Shown: one piece after another, positions 22,970 through 34,035 of the stretch
Position numbering within the stretch: the first letter of the stretch is position 1
How the letters are laid out: each line of letters begins with the position of its first letter
Position numbers and translations under genes: made by a program
Origin: Chaenocephalus aceratus
Lineage: Eukaryota; Chordata; Actinopteri; Perciformes; Channichthyidae
Assembly: GCA_023974075.1 (NCBI GenBank)
Contig: CM043791.1
Span: 23,611,642 to 23,675,641 of the forward strand
Direction: 5' to 3'
DNA: 64,000 nucleotides
The notes under the pieces: model-generated
Seen by the model: the letters and a program-made list of their open reading frames with translations, nothing else
The model's database searches: none
What the model was told of the DNA's origin: nothing

Positions 22970-23840
22970 ACTGTTAGTTTTACCGTGGTATCGTGTTGAT
23001 CCGTGGCGCACTCATAACGCGCAGGGCTGGAGTGACTTTTGCTGTTGGGACTCGGGTTTGAGTCCAGAATGAACTTTTGTTATTTTCATGTCGATGCACA
23101 CTGAATTATTATGTTTGAATAGAGGATTCCTAATATTGTTTGCCGAGACCAACATTAATGACCCATCAGCATTTTAAAGTCTAATATCCCTGCACATGCA
23201 GCAATGACATTTCTGCTGCTATCTTTGCAAAACGAATTAACAGTCACATCTTATCTGGATGAGTGCTGCAGAATGGCGTTTTTATATGGGATGTATTATG
23301 TATATGTGTGTGTCTTTCATATTAAACATGATCGCTGGTAGATAGCCACAGAAGTCGTAACACAGTTTAACCTGGGCGGATCCCATTTTCCCTGAGAGGA
23401 TCACAGCTGAAAACTTCTCCACGCTGCTTTCAAACTGTGAGTAAAGAACGTGTGCTTCACTTGGAGGCTGTCTGAAGGTGTACACAGGTCTCAGATGGAC
23501 TTGGTATCACATTAAGAACGATATTCAGTAATAAGTCTGGCAACAATAGCTGGTTTAAATGATTTATTGGAGCTCGCAATGTTTTGACCAGACATCCCCA
23601 TCCCCAGTCAACTCGTTTTTCTTTTTGCAGTCCTCGCTGTTCGCGTCCGGATATCGCCATCGTAACCACAACCTCACACACTGGTACTGAATGTGCATCA
23701 AAGTGTTTCCTATCCAGCCAAATATACCAAAAGATTTATGTAAACGACAGAAGAAGCGATCAAAATGTGTATTTCAGTCGAAGGCCACGCCTCCACATCT
23801 GTCAACCAGTTGATCTGGGAACCAGTTAAACCGGAACAGT
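22970..23840 (+). repeat. inverted-block copy 3 (plus orientation)
   Basis: Third unit. It forms a long inverted repeat with copy 2 (centre near 22880) and a direct repeat with copy 1. Ends at GGAACAGTGG, where the A1 repeat begins. Confidence 0.7.
22998..23070 (+). repeat. tRNA-like core (A box/B box), three copies
   Basis: GTGGCGCACTCATAACGCGC resembles a tRNA A box plus anticodon arm (CTCATAA loop, CAT anticodon). GGGTTTGAGTCC resembles the B box. The T stem forms only four of five pairs and the acceptor stem is not convincing, so this is a tRNA-derived sequence rather than a working tRNA gene. Other copies: 20848-20905 (plus, diverged) and 22660-22735 (minus). Confidence 0.4.
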
Positions 23841-23910
23841 GGCTGTGGTTCGAGGCGGAGTTTTAGGCGTGGCCATGCTCCTGAACCTATGTTAACAATT
23901 TAACCTCATT
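23841..23910 (-). repeat. split direct repeat copy A1
   Basis: Matches 19484-19557 in the same orientation, including TTTTAGGCGTGGCCATGCTC and the AACAATTTAACCTCATTT end. It is the 5' terminal repeat of the Ngaro-like element on the minus strand. Confidence 0.6.
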
Positions 23911-23946
23911 TGTGTGCTGTGACACATTGCTGTTGAAGACGGCCAA

Positions 23947-24840
23947 GGCTATATACAGGACCGTCCTGTACACAGCTCTCTGAAATGGCTATACAGGACG
24001 GTCCCTGCACAGAAGCCCTGAAATGGCTATATACAGGACGGTCCTGTATATAAGGTCTCTGAAATGGCTATATACAGGACGGTCCTGTGGATAAGATATC
24101 TGAAATGGCTATATACAGGACGGTCCTGCAGCTAACGTCAAATGACTATATACAGACCGGGCTATTATACCATGCTTAAGCAAGTTTCGCGGGTGGTAAT
24201 GTAGGGATAGGATTCACAGATAAATATTCTCACGACAACATTATTTTCAATGAGTTTCCCCTCAATATAAAATTGTGGCAATTAAATCTCTTTCCATGCC
24301 AATTGCTTAGCTTTTTATGCTGAATTCAGTCTTTTTTTTGGCTTATCTTTTTGTGTTGTTTCAATCATTTTCTACTTTATATTTTCCAATGCACAATGTT
24401 TTACTTGTAAAGGATATCACTGCATACTTTAAAGACTACTCGGTTTTATTAAAACTGAAGGGTTTTTTTTAAAGAATACGCCGACATTTCGTTGACGTGT
24501 AGTGATTTTGCATTGAAAGCAACACAAATCATTTATCGGCTACGCCGGCATTTTTATTTTAGAAATCGGAGAAACCGTCTTTGAATTGTATGTAGTATGC
24601 TGTACATTTTTGTAATTTATCCTGCTGTAAACGTTAATTGTACACCAATTATATCCATATTTCTGTAGACTACATAAAAAGCCATTTCAGGGCTTCTGTG
24701 CAGGACCGTCCTGTATATAGCCATTTCAGAGAGCTGTGTACAGGACGGTCCTGTATATAGCCATTTGGCGTTGTGTACAGGACCGTCCTGTATATAGCCA
24801 TTTCAGAGACCTTATATACAGGACCGTCCTGTATATAGCC
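23947..24840. mobile_element. Foldback-like element with palindromic tandem subrepeats in both arms
   Basis: Left arm (23947-24160) is about five copies of a roughly 40-bp unit: GGCTATATACAGGAC(C/G)GTCCTGT plus spacer and CTGAAAT. The right arm (about 24680-24840) is four copies of the same unit inverted. The core (24170-24675) is AT-rich with no coding sequence. Every unit contains the near-perfect 13-bp palindrome CAGGAC-S-GTCCTG. Tandem subrepeats in inverted arms resemble Drosophila Foldback elements and other elements with subterminal transposase-binding arrays. Superfamily unassigned. Confidence 0.6.
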
Positions 24841-24869
24841 ACTCCCGTTGAGGCCACTTCTCAATGCTG

Positions 24870-27800
24870 TGAGTGTTTTTATACTAAATTCCTGTCATAT
24901 CCATTATATTGTGGATATGGAATCTCAAGAGATTAATATTTTACACATAGACATATAAAATTGAAACTATTTGAATAGCTAAATACCAGTAGAGATACGT
25001 GAGAAACATGTTTGTTTTATGTAACTAAAGTGAACTCATTTTATTAGGCCTGTATTGAATATAGTAGTTGTATTGTAGTTGCAGGGAATAGAGGAACTCC
25101 ACTGACACACATCAAAACTCTGTCCTTCGGGAGTTGTTTAAAACCTTTTTTCACGAGCTAATCAAAGGTTTTGCATGATACTAAACTACATTTTAAGGAC
25201 AAAGCTACAGCTGAGAGATTGAACAAACAATGACACTTTATTCATGAGGCACTTTGGCATGGAGCAATACTGTTGTTAGGATCAAATGTGTTGTCTACAA
25301 GAGTTACAAAAGCGCACGAGGTACAATCTACAAGTGCTCTGTAAACAACTGCACTGTTGGAAAGCGCAGACATTATGGAAGCGTGTCTTGGTTACTTGAT
25401 ATTCATTTGAAAAGACAGGTCATGCATGACGTAATCAGAGCATTAAGCGGTAAGTGTGGTGAATTAATTCATCATATTAAGCTCTGCATATGGTCACAGT
25501 ATGATAGCCATAGCCACTTTTCATAGAGGCGTACAGCTATTATCTCCTTGTGCTTTGTCATTCTGATAGCTGGGGAAGACAAAGACGAATAAGCTGAATG
25601 GCAGACCTGCGACTCTCACTGCCAAGTTGAATGTTAATGGAAGCTTGTGAAGACAGATCGGATCCACTGTCCTGCACGGATACATTTGGATCACTTGTAG
25701 TGTGGATTTGATACAAGAAAATAAATGACACTTCTCTGCTGTATGAACACAATTCACATCTTTGGATATTTGGGTGCATCTATGTATTGAGGCTACATGT
25801 GTGCATGTGAAATTTCATGGTGTGAGCCAATCAAAAGGATCTGCCCGGATCCAGGCATTTTAAATAGATTAATGAATATTTGCTTTATAAACCAAGCCTA
25901 TTTCTGATCCTTTGTTTATTTGCTCAGGGCAGGCCATCTGTCAAACACGCTCTCCTTTAAAAAAACAATCAGACTGTTTCTTCAACACAGACTATTGTGG
26001 ACTAATTTTTTTTTCAGTGAACTGAAGAGCTGTTCTTAGTTGAAACCTGCCTTTCAAATTCAATGTATTCTACTAATGAAGAGAGACTGTTTACAATCCT
26101 GTTGAACTTTTCTGTCACATTCCACACAGACTCCCCTCTCTCCTCATACGTTATAAAATATGATCCCAGACAACTTTGGAAAATATCAAAGATAAACTTT
26201 TCTTCATGCCATAGATTTTCTTAATTTCAGAGCCAATAAGCGACTAAAGATGATTGAACAGCTTTACCATTTAGAATTATAAATTGTGCTGCTGTAACGT
26301 GTTGCGGGAAATCAAATGAATAAACACCAAAGCAAAACAAAGATAATATATAGCTCCAAATTATTCTTAAATCTCGAGCTCTACATGTATAGCAGCCATT
26401 CCATTCCCAATGAATTCCAACACAGAGAAATGTTGTCAGTAGGCTTATAGAATCAAATTAAATGTACTCAAACACATACCTACATATAGGAAAACCAGAG
26501 AAACTGATAATGCTTCAGTGGTCTCTTAATTTTTTCAAGGTTTATATATATATATATATATATATTGGACCAAAATCAGTAGCCATTGGGGTTTAGAGAA
26601 AACATGGATTTCTAATTTTAGAGCAATTGTGCATCAACATTATTTACAGTGGCCGTCCGTGCCACCCAGGGGTCCTGAGAACCAGCCTTTCCTGCCGAAG
26701 GGTACATAAGTATTTTCTTCAGGGTCGTTTTAACAGTCGAGAAATATAAACCAGTTTTTTTCCTCTTTCTCATCTGTTTCTTCTCCTCTCTGTGGCCCCT
26801 CACTTGGTTTAGGTCTGTTTTTTCTGCTCAATCTGTAAGAGCTGCATTACTGCTAGATGGCAATGATGGATTTTCTGTGTGCACAGCAAACACACAAAAG
26901 GCTCAGATAAGGGCTGGATAAATAACAAAGCAAATATATTGACAAAAAAAAAGGTAGCAGAAAAAGAGCCGGGTGTGAAAAACGCACAAAAGAGAGGAAA
27001 GGAATACAAAAACACAAAGCAGTGAAAACAAGAAGGTTAAAAAAATTGAGGGGAAAAAAATTGTTTTCATAGTTTCAACCCAGCATGAAGATACTTTAGA
27101 AATATTTTGTTTGATCCACTAATGAGAGTTGTGTTTAAGGATTTGCCAGTTGAATCGTCAATCTGGGGAGGCTGCAACCAAAACAAACTTTGAAAGCTCT
27201 CTGCCCCTGGAGGATTTTCCCCTCTGCACACATTATCTGTCCATCCATCCTCCCCTATATCCTGCATCTCCATGTGGGGAACAAAGTGGTTGGGGAACAG
27301 GAGAAAAACAGGATGGTCTGTTAATTCAAGCGTAAAAGATTGACAGAAGGCAATGGAATGTAGATATCTGCATCGAGGGAAAAAAGACACCATGAGGAGA
27401 AATAATTTGAGGGATTAAGTGGAAAGGAAGAGAGGAGGGTGAATTAGAGGAGGTGGAAGAGGGGAAATGTTAGTGTTTAGTGAAGAAAACGCAAGAAATT
27501 GGAACACCAGTGACGTCACAGCGGAATAAAATGCATGGTTCAGGAGCATTGTTGAACCCGTGAAACCCTGAACGTAATAGTCCAGAGAAAACACACTGTA
27601 AAAATAACGTGATGGTTGTGGGAGGAAGTGTGGTGGTGTGTGCGGTGGTGTGTGTGTACCTAGAGTGTGTACATGGGTAAGCTGCACAGTGCAGAGCATG
27701 TTTTCCATACAGATGGAAGTTTGTTTGGAGTAGCGTGAGTGTGAAAAGTGAGTATGCAGATGGAGATGCAGATGTGGTGAATAGCACTCTGTGCTTTTTG

Positions 27801-27900
27801 GGCTTCTCTGGGATAAACTGGCAGTGTGAAAGCGTTTTTGCCCTCCAAATATCTTCTACTTTCTCAATGTCAGCCAACTCTGGATGTGCTGTGGACTCAA
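24870..27900. other. intergenic, no supported gene
   Basis: Mostly AT-rich DNA with a (TA)n tract at 26545-26567. Small open frames carry no recognisable domain. Confidence 0.45.
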
Positions 27901-27907
27901 CCTGCTG

Positions 27908-28118
<211 letters not shown>

Positions 28119-28791
28119 GTTCTACAGTAACCACATTTTGCATTTGTATGTGCATTATCATCCATATGCACATCCATTAATCCAGTTTGACTGGTGTCTC
28201 TGTATGTAACGCATTACAACGTGGAAGCCTGTCATTTGGTCATTGTGCAGCCACAATGGATATAAGACATGTTTATGTTGTGTCATGCTTTAAGTTGATG
28301 CAAACAATCTTTCTTGTGTGTCATTGTATTTGTATACAGTTTACTGTTTAATGGACGGGTTAGACTCTTGGGAAAGAGGCTCATCCACTTCCTAGCAGAG
28401 TTGGATGAGTGTGTTGATACCACTCTCATGTGTGTATGTTGAATACAAATGTACAGTCAGCAGCTGGTGGCTTAGCATACAGAGTGAAACCAGGGGAAAC
28501 AGCAGTCTTACTTTGTCCAAGGGTAACAAATCTACCTCCCAGCACCTCTTAGCCTACCTGAAATTACGTTATATTTTGTTTATTCAATCTTATTATTAAA
28601 AAAAAACTAGGGCTGTCAGTCGATTAAAATATTTAATCGCATGATGTCCATATTTAATCGCGATTAATCGCAAATTAATCGCCCATTTTTTATCTGTTCT
28701 AAATGTACCTTAGAGGAATATTTTTCAAATGTGTAATACTCTTATCAACATATGAGTGGACAAATATGCTTTATGCAATGTTTGTTTATTA

Positions 28792-29254
28792 TCATGGAAC
28801 AATGACACATATTCTCCTGAATATTTTCAATGCAACAACCTGGAACCTCTCTCTTACACCTCTCTCCCAACCCTGTCCTACTTCTTTGCACTGAGCCAAT
28901 TGCTCAAACAGAGGATTGAAATGCCGCTCCTCTGTCTTCATAACAGTCAAAGCATGAGACTGAAGTTCCCACCTAGGGTCAAAATAATGCGCTGTAATAA
29001 GTCGACACTTTGGATGCGATCCGAATGATCTCACACAGTCCCTCATCCTCCACAATGTTAATTGTTCTGCAAGCTGTAGCCACCGCCACCCATTTAGCTA
29101 TCGCTGTTGAAAGATTGCTGCTCGTAGACGCCGTGTCCAGGCGTCCTCCCTGACAAACTTTCAAGCGTGGTCTGCCGCAAGCGAGCGGCAGGAGCGGGGC
29201 TGTCAGCATCAGCTGTGTGTTTGGCTTGCTGTTAAACACCTTTTTTGTATCCAT
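28792..29254 (-). pseudogene. degenerate hAT (ZBED-like) transposase fragments
   Basis: Two minus-strand frames in the right order. First (29254-28979): IAKWVAVATACRTINIVEDE then GLCEIIRIASKV, the segment before the catalytic core of hAT transposases. Then, after a frame change, LITAHYFDPRWELQSHALTV and MKTEERH, the strand region carrying the first catalytic residue. Both segments match the general hAT pattern (IVEDEGF..., VTAHFI...W.L...). The remaining catalytic and dimerisation regions are absent. Confidence 0.6.
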
Positions 29255-29302
29255 ATCTCTCGCTAGAATCTCCCACCATCCACTAACAACAACAACAACT
29301 GA

Positions 29303-29562
29303 AGTTACCTGTAACTCCAGCTTCTATGAGTATTGGCGAAGCCCTCCAAGGCTATCGCTATTGGGTAATCCCCCTGCGCACCCGCTCAGCACTGAAACAC
29401 TTGTAGTCCACGCCCACCCTCGGGCTCCATTCCGGTATAAAGAGGAAGGAGGCCAGACAATCTGCTCCCATACAAAATAACTTTTCTTCAGCTATTCGTG
29501 GAGCCAGTGGGGCCCAGCACTTAGAGGGCTTCGCCAATACTCATAGAAGCTGGAGTTACAGT
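29303..29562. mobile_element. inverted-repeat element, 260 bp
   Basis: ACCTGTAACTCCAGCTTCTA at about 29308 pairs with TAGAAGCTGGAGTTACAGTA ending near 29562, and pairing continues inward through TGAGTATTGGCGAAGCCCTC. The interior has a GGTATAAAGAGG TATA-like stretch. No coding sequence. It lies inside the larger hAT. Confidence 0.6.
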
Positions 29563-29565
29563 AGG

Positions 29566-29722
29566 TAATCAATCAATCAATCAATGTTTATTTATATAGC
29601 CCAATATCACAAATGTTACATTTGTCTCAGTGGTCTTCACAGTGTGTACAGAATATCAGTATGACAATACGACACCCTCTGTCCTTAGACCCTCACATCG
29701 TACAAGGAAAAACTTCCAAAGT
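29566..29722 (-). repeat. truncated retroposon 3' end with (TTGA)n tail
   Basis: Same unit as 15805-16045, with the same tail and GTTTATTTATATAGCCCAAT block, cut off at ACTTCC. Inserted inside the hAT element. Confidence 0.55.
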
Positions 29723-30137
29723 AACTTCAGTTATATTTCGTATATGGCTTCGTATATGGCTTCGCCCTTTAAGGGTTATTGGGTTAAGGGTGAAGCATGA
29801 TGTAGTCTGCGCCCCACTGGGTCCGCCCGGCACTAGAAGCACAGACACACCTGCTCAATAACAACCCATGCCTATTGCGCCATGCGTAATGGCGCATCGC
29901 CGTCCCTGGAATATAGCAAAACATGCCTATCTTCCATGAGGGGACGAAGGCTGGGAACAATTATACCAGCCGCTGTGAAAAAGTAGAGACGAAGGTCATA
30001 CTTTGCCCAGTGATAAAAAGAGGGGGAACAGCAGCTCTCTGCGTGCAGACAGGTAGGAGAGCACACAGCTGGATCCCTGACGTCACTCACTCTGACAAGA
30101 CACTCCGTACAAAGTGTGTCCAACCCAGAGGAGACAT

Positions 30138-30432
30138 ACAGTGGTGCAAAAAGTATTTAGTCAGCCACCAATTGTGCAAGTTCTCCCACTTAAAAAGATT
30201 AGGGCCTGTAATTTTCATCCTAGGTATACCTCAACTATGAGAGACAAAATGAGAAAAAAAAAATCCAGAAGATCACATTGTCTGATTTTTAAAGAATTTA
30301 TTTGCAAATTATGGTGGAAAATAAGTATTTGGTCAATAACAAAAGTTCATCTCAATACTTTGTTATATACCCTTTGTTGGCAATGACAGAGGTCAAACGT
30401 TTCTGTAAGTTTACACAAGGTTTTCACACACT
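30138..30432 (+). mobile_element. 5' end of a Tc1-like transposon, truncated
   Basis: It begins CAGTGGTGCAAAAAGTATTT just after TA, with the TTCTCCCACTTAAAAAGAT, TGGTGGAAAATAAGTATTTG and CTTTGTTGGCAATGACAGAG blocks. I recognise this as the end region of a fish Tc1-like element. The transposase gene and right end are missing; the sequence changes abruptly at about 30432. Confidence 0.75.
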
Positions 30433-30441
30433 GAGGAATGA

Positions 30442-30537
30442 ATTTAACTTCTGTTAGACAGCCATATGCCATACATTTTTGCATACATTCACAGTAAATA
30501 TTTATTCAGTATGATAGCTGTCTAACAGAAGTTAAAT
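30442..30537. repeat. perfect 21-bp inverted repeat
   Basis: ATTTAACTTCTGTTAGACAG... (30442-30462) pairs exactly with ...CTGTCTAACAGAAGTTAAAT (30517-30537) around a 54-bp AT-rich loop. It stands next to the truncation point of the Tc1 fragment. Confidence 0.75.
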
Positions 30538-31184
30538 CCATTTCTCACTTATTCTGACAATGTATTTAACCCCAAATAAAAGAACCCCATAAAAAGAGTT
30601 GTTAAATAATAGTGAAGTCACATTGTATTAACAATAACTCATCTCTCTCGAGTTTTCTTTTTGATCTTTGCTAAAAACCACTGTGTCAAGTGTCCATCTT
30701 GGGTTGCCGTCCGGAGTTGTCCAATATGGCGGACCATCTCGCACATGCGCAGTACCGATCGGGCAGGGGGACCATGGATGTATAATAAGAACTGGATACA
30801 GCGTGGGAGACGGGGCCTCATTCATTCCTATGAGAGTTGCTCATTAGCGCATGATGATAAAATGGCCCAACTTTTGAGAGTGAAACGTCACAGATTACCC
30901 GGCATGCCTGAGAAGTACCCGTATGTGCGCTCGTAGCGCATGAGCAACTTTAACCAAAATGCTTGTTCACATCAAGCACGTCAATTTGCGTACACGTAAC
31001 AGCACCGTGTGTATATGACAGCATGGTAATGGTTTGTTATTATGATGGATTTGATATTAACGAGGCGGCAGTTAGCGGCTAGCTAGTAATTATGCTAATG
31101 TCCACATAAATCGTTATGTACTCCTGTTACGCGCTGTAACAGGATCTAGTGATATCCAACAGAGCTTCATTTAGCATGAAAGAA

Positions 31185-31230
31185 TTATTGCACTGTATAT
31201 ATATATATATATATATATACAGTGCAATAA
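31185..31230. repeat. 46-bp perfect palindrome with (TA)n core
   Basis: TTATTGCACTG at 31185 mirrors CAGTGCAATAA ending at 31230, around a pure TA core. Could extrude as a cruciform. Confidence 0.8.
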
Positions 31231-31957
31231 GCTTCTTAGTGCAATAATAAACTACAGGGACGTTAATCTAACGTAATATTAACTTTATTTAATACACATT
31301 TACGGTACAAGATTTAATCATACAGCCCATGTAGTATAATATTTTACAAATGATGAATTACAGCAAACATGTGCAATATATCCATTATTACAGCTCCGTG
31401 GGATGGCAGTAAGGCGATATGGGTCCGTTCTTATTGTGCATCCATGGGTAAAGTTAAACGCATGTAGTGCTGAACACGTAACATGAACGTGCCGGGCGGC
31501 GCGGCCCCGTGGGTTAAATGTGTGTTCATAATGCAGAGGGAAATAACTCTCAAATAACGTTATTAGCACATTTTTACAACTTGAGGAACAAATGTTTTTA
31601 ATAAGGGCTATACAAACGTTCATACTAGGTAGTTTATTTAGTTTAAAAAAAATTATCCAACGAGTTACAGACCACTCTTTCCCAATGTAAGTCAATGGGA
31701 AAAAGTGTTTCCGGGCCCAGCAACCTAAAGGAAGTGTAGTACCGCCGTTTGGCCACACAAATATTCTCATCAGACTCCGGCGCACTTCCTGGGGGCTTGG
31801 GGCGAAGCCATATACGAAATAGAACCTCAAGCCTTTGGGCTCTGAAACTACGGGGCGGGCCGAGGACAAATACACATGCGTTAATCGCACGTTAAAATAA
31901 TTAGTGGCGTTAAAAAAAAATTGCATTGACACGTAACTTGACAGCCCTAAAAAAAAC

Positions 31958-33850
31958 GTGTAAACATAACAATTTGCCGTTTTACGAGATGTTTATGTGC
32001 CACAGTGCCAGACTGTTTTTTGGCCAGATGTTAATTTCCACGAGTTCCTGGCTGCCTGGCAATTGCTCAGAGCCAAGAAACATAACCCGAAAATTGTTGT
32101 TTTTACACTTTGGCTTTTGTAAGTATTGACTTACAAAAGCCAAACATGATATAACATGTTAATTGGTGAGTGTTAGATGTGCTGATAGGTGGATTTTGAT
32201 TATTTTTTACAGCATCAGGCTAGCCTTCTCAGTTTATTTTCACTCTTTATGCTAAACTGAGGCGGCTGCTGACAGGAGCTTCCTTTTCATTGGACAGTAA
32301 AGTGGTATCAATTGTCTCAACTAACTCTACACCACAGAGGGAATATTTCTAGAAATGCCAACTTGAGTTTTATTTTTAATTTAATGTTTCTTAAAATACA
32401 CTTATCCAGTGCCATATTTAATCTGTGTTCTATATGCTTTGGATATCTGTGTTTTTTACTTTGTATACAGTACAGTACATTGTATTCCCCAATATTAAGG
32501 CTCTGTATCGTGTCATCATTTTAAAAATAACTTTAAGTTGATATTGTGCCACATGGTGCATAAGCCTATTCTTTGTCTTGGTCTGTATTACCACAAACAC
32601 ACTGCAAAGCTGGCGTCAGGTGGTTTTCCAGCAGAGGAGTAATAGTTAGCTTATGGTGCTCTAGGCAAAATATAATCAAGCTGCCATGTGTAGCCAGCAG
32701 TGTGCTCTGCACTTGATGGATGCAGGCGAAATGGAGGGTATATACACAATGCACAGAGAGCGGGAGGAGTAAAAGGAGCCCATTAGCTACATTTTACTGT
32801 GAGGCCGCCTATAGCAGATCACTTTGGCAAAGTGTACCTTCATGTCTTGAGGCAGTACATATTTTTAACAATCAGGAACAGTAAGGGGAAGAATAGCAAT
32901 TGAGTCCAGATCTCCATCACATGAGCTTTGGCTTTTTGTTTGGACAGATCTCCTTGAATCCTGGAGCATAGGTTAGGACTGAGTAGTACAATGTTACACA
33001 AACTGAAAGAGATGGATGGAGAGTTACAGCTTGGAAAGACAAACACTGACAATAGATGTGTATGGAGTTTGGAAATCATCTTATTTTGGACTGAAGTGGG
33101 AAGATGGATGGTTGCCCAAATGTGGACAAACACATATATACACACACTCATGCCCCTGAAAGTGATGTGCTTTCTGTCAAAATGAGCATTTGTTTATGTC
33201 ATACCAAGGAACCAGTGCTCCCCTGTGGAAAAAGAGCACTTTAAATCCAATGTGTGTGTTTTGCATTTACAGAACATGCATGTTTCCACATACCTACTTA
33301 TCATGCACAGTTCTGTGTGCATGAGAGCGCTGACGTCATAGCCTTAATGATAATTACGATGGTGTTTATTTATCTGCGGAGGTGGAAAAAGGTAGACAGC
33401 GGTTGAATGAGTGCAGTGTCGGGTGCTGCTGAGATTGGATCGCGAGCCAGGAAGAGCGAGGCAGCTAGGGAGAGGGAGAGTGGGGAAGAGGGGTGAATAG
33501 TTCTCTGTGTGAGGAAAGGGAGAAAAGAGAGAGCCTCTTGTGGTGTGTTTACATGTCAATGTAGTTCCTCGTCTGATTGATCGTATCTCTGTGCGTATTT
33601 GTCACCGAGTGGGTTTCCACTGGGCTTCCCCATGCTATACTTTAAGTGGGACCATTATGTGTTATGCAATAATCTATTGCGGTATGTAATTGCATTTAGT
33701 AACTCTTTGGACATGGTAAGATATGTCTGGCTTAAGAAAGAGGTGCAGTGTATTAAAAGGCTTACTACTGGTTATTCCACCACTGTGATATATCATAGCG
33801 TGAACATACCAATCTCCATCTGGCAGCAAGTGTAGTAAGCTTGGCTATAT
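31958..33850. other. intergenic, no supported gene
   Basis: No recognisable coding frame. A short inverted repeat (AAGTATTGACTTACAAAAGCC area, 32105-32145) is the only structure noted. Confidence 0.4.
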
Positions 33851-33854
33851 TTTA

Positions 33855-34035
33855 TTACATTACATGTCACCTGTTAGACGCTTTTATCCAAAGTGACTTA
33901 CATACTCAATACTGTGGGAAATCCGCACAGGAGCAATATTGGGGTGAAGTGTCTTGCAGGGACACAACGACATGCTGACTGCAGTGGGGTTTGAACCTGT
34001 GATCCCCTGATCTGAACACCAACGCACTAGTCCAA
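33855..34035 (-). repeat. fish retroposon fragment with tRNA-like B box
   Basis: TTAGACGCTTTTATCCAAAG followed by GGGTGAAGTGTCTTGCAGGG and GGGTTTGAACCTGTGATC. This is a very common interspersed fish sequence, and the shorter piece at 10541 is from the same family. No coding sequence. Confidence 0.5.

Larger units (their letters stand above)
18640..23910 (-). mobile_element. Ngaro/DIRS-like tyrosine-recombinase retrotransposon, rearranged
   Basis: Read on the minus strand the order is A1 (23910-23841), a rearranged interior, RT and tyrosine-recombinase fragments (20330-19770), B1 (19738-19558), A2 (from 19557, including a minisatellite), B2 (18821-18640). B1 abuts A2 without a gap. This A1-internal-B1-A2-B2 order is the split direct repeat of Ngaro-type elements. 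The coding part is degenerate, and the 5' half is replaced by a three-copy inverted block. No target duplication is expected for recombinase-mediated insertion, and none is seen. Confidence 0.6.
28608..31949 (-). mobile_element. 3.3-kb hAT element with 8-bp target duplication
   Basis: Ends TAGGGCTGTCAGTCGATTAA (28608) and TTGACAGCCCTA (to 31949), flanked by AAAAAAAC at 28600-28607 and 31950-31957. The left end carries several TTAATCGC words as subterminal repeats, with inverted counterparts near 31880. The only transposase remnants are on the minus strand near the left end. The rest is taken up by later insertions: an inverted-repeat element at 29300-29560, a retroposon tail, a truncated Tc1, and inverted GCTTCGCCCC sequences at 29755 and 31800. 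Confidence 0.75.

Noticed and set aside
22998..23070. Functional tRNA-Met gene
   Set aside because: The B box and a CAT loop are present, but the T stem has a mismatch, the acceptor stem does not pair convincingly, and three diverged copies lie in a repeat block.
31318..31932. A 204-codon minus frame inside the 3.3-kb hAT
   Set aside because: It crosses the element's terminal region and inserted repeats, and shows no transposase motif or other domain.
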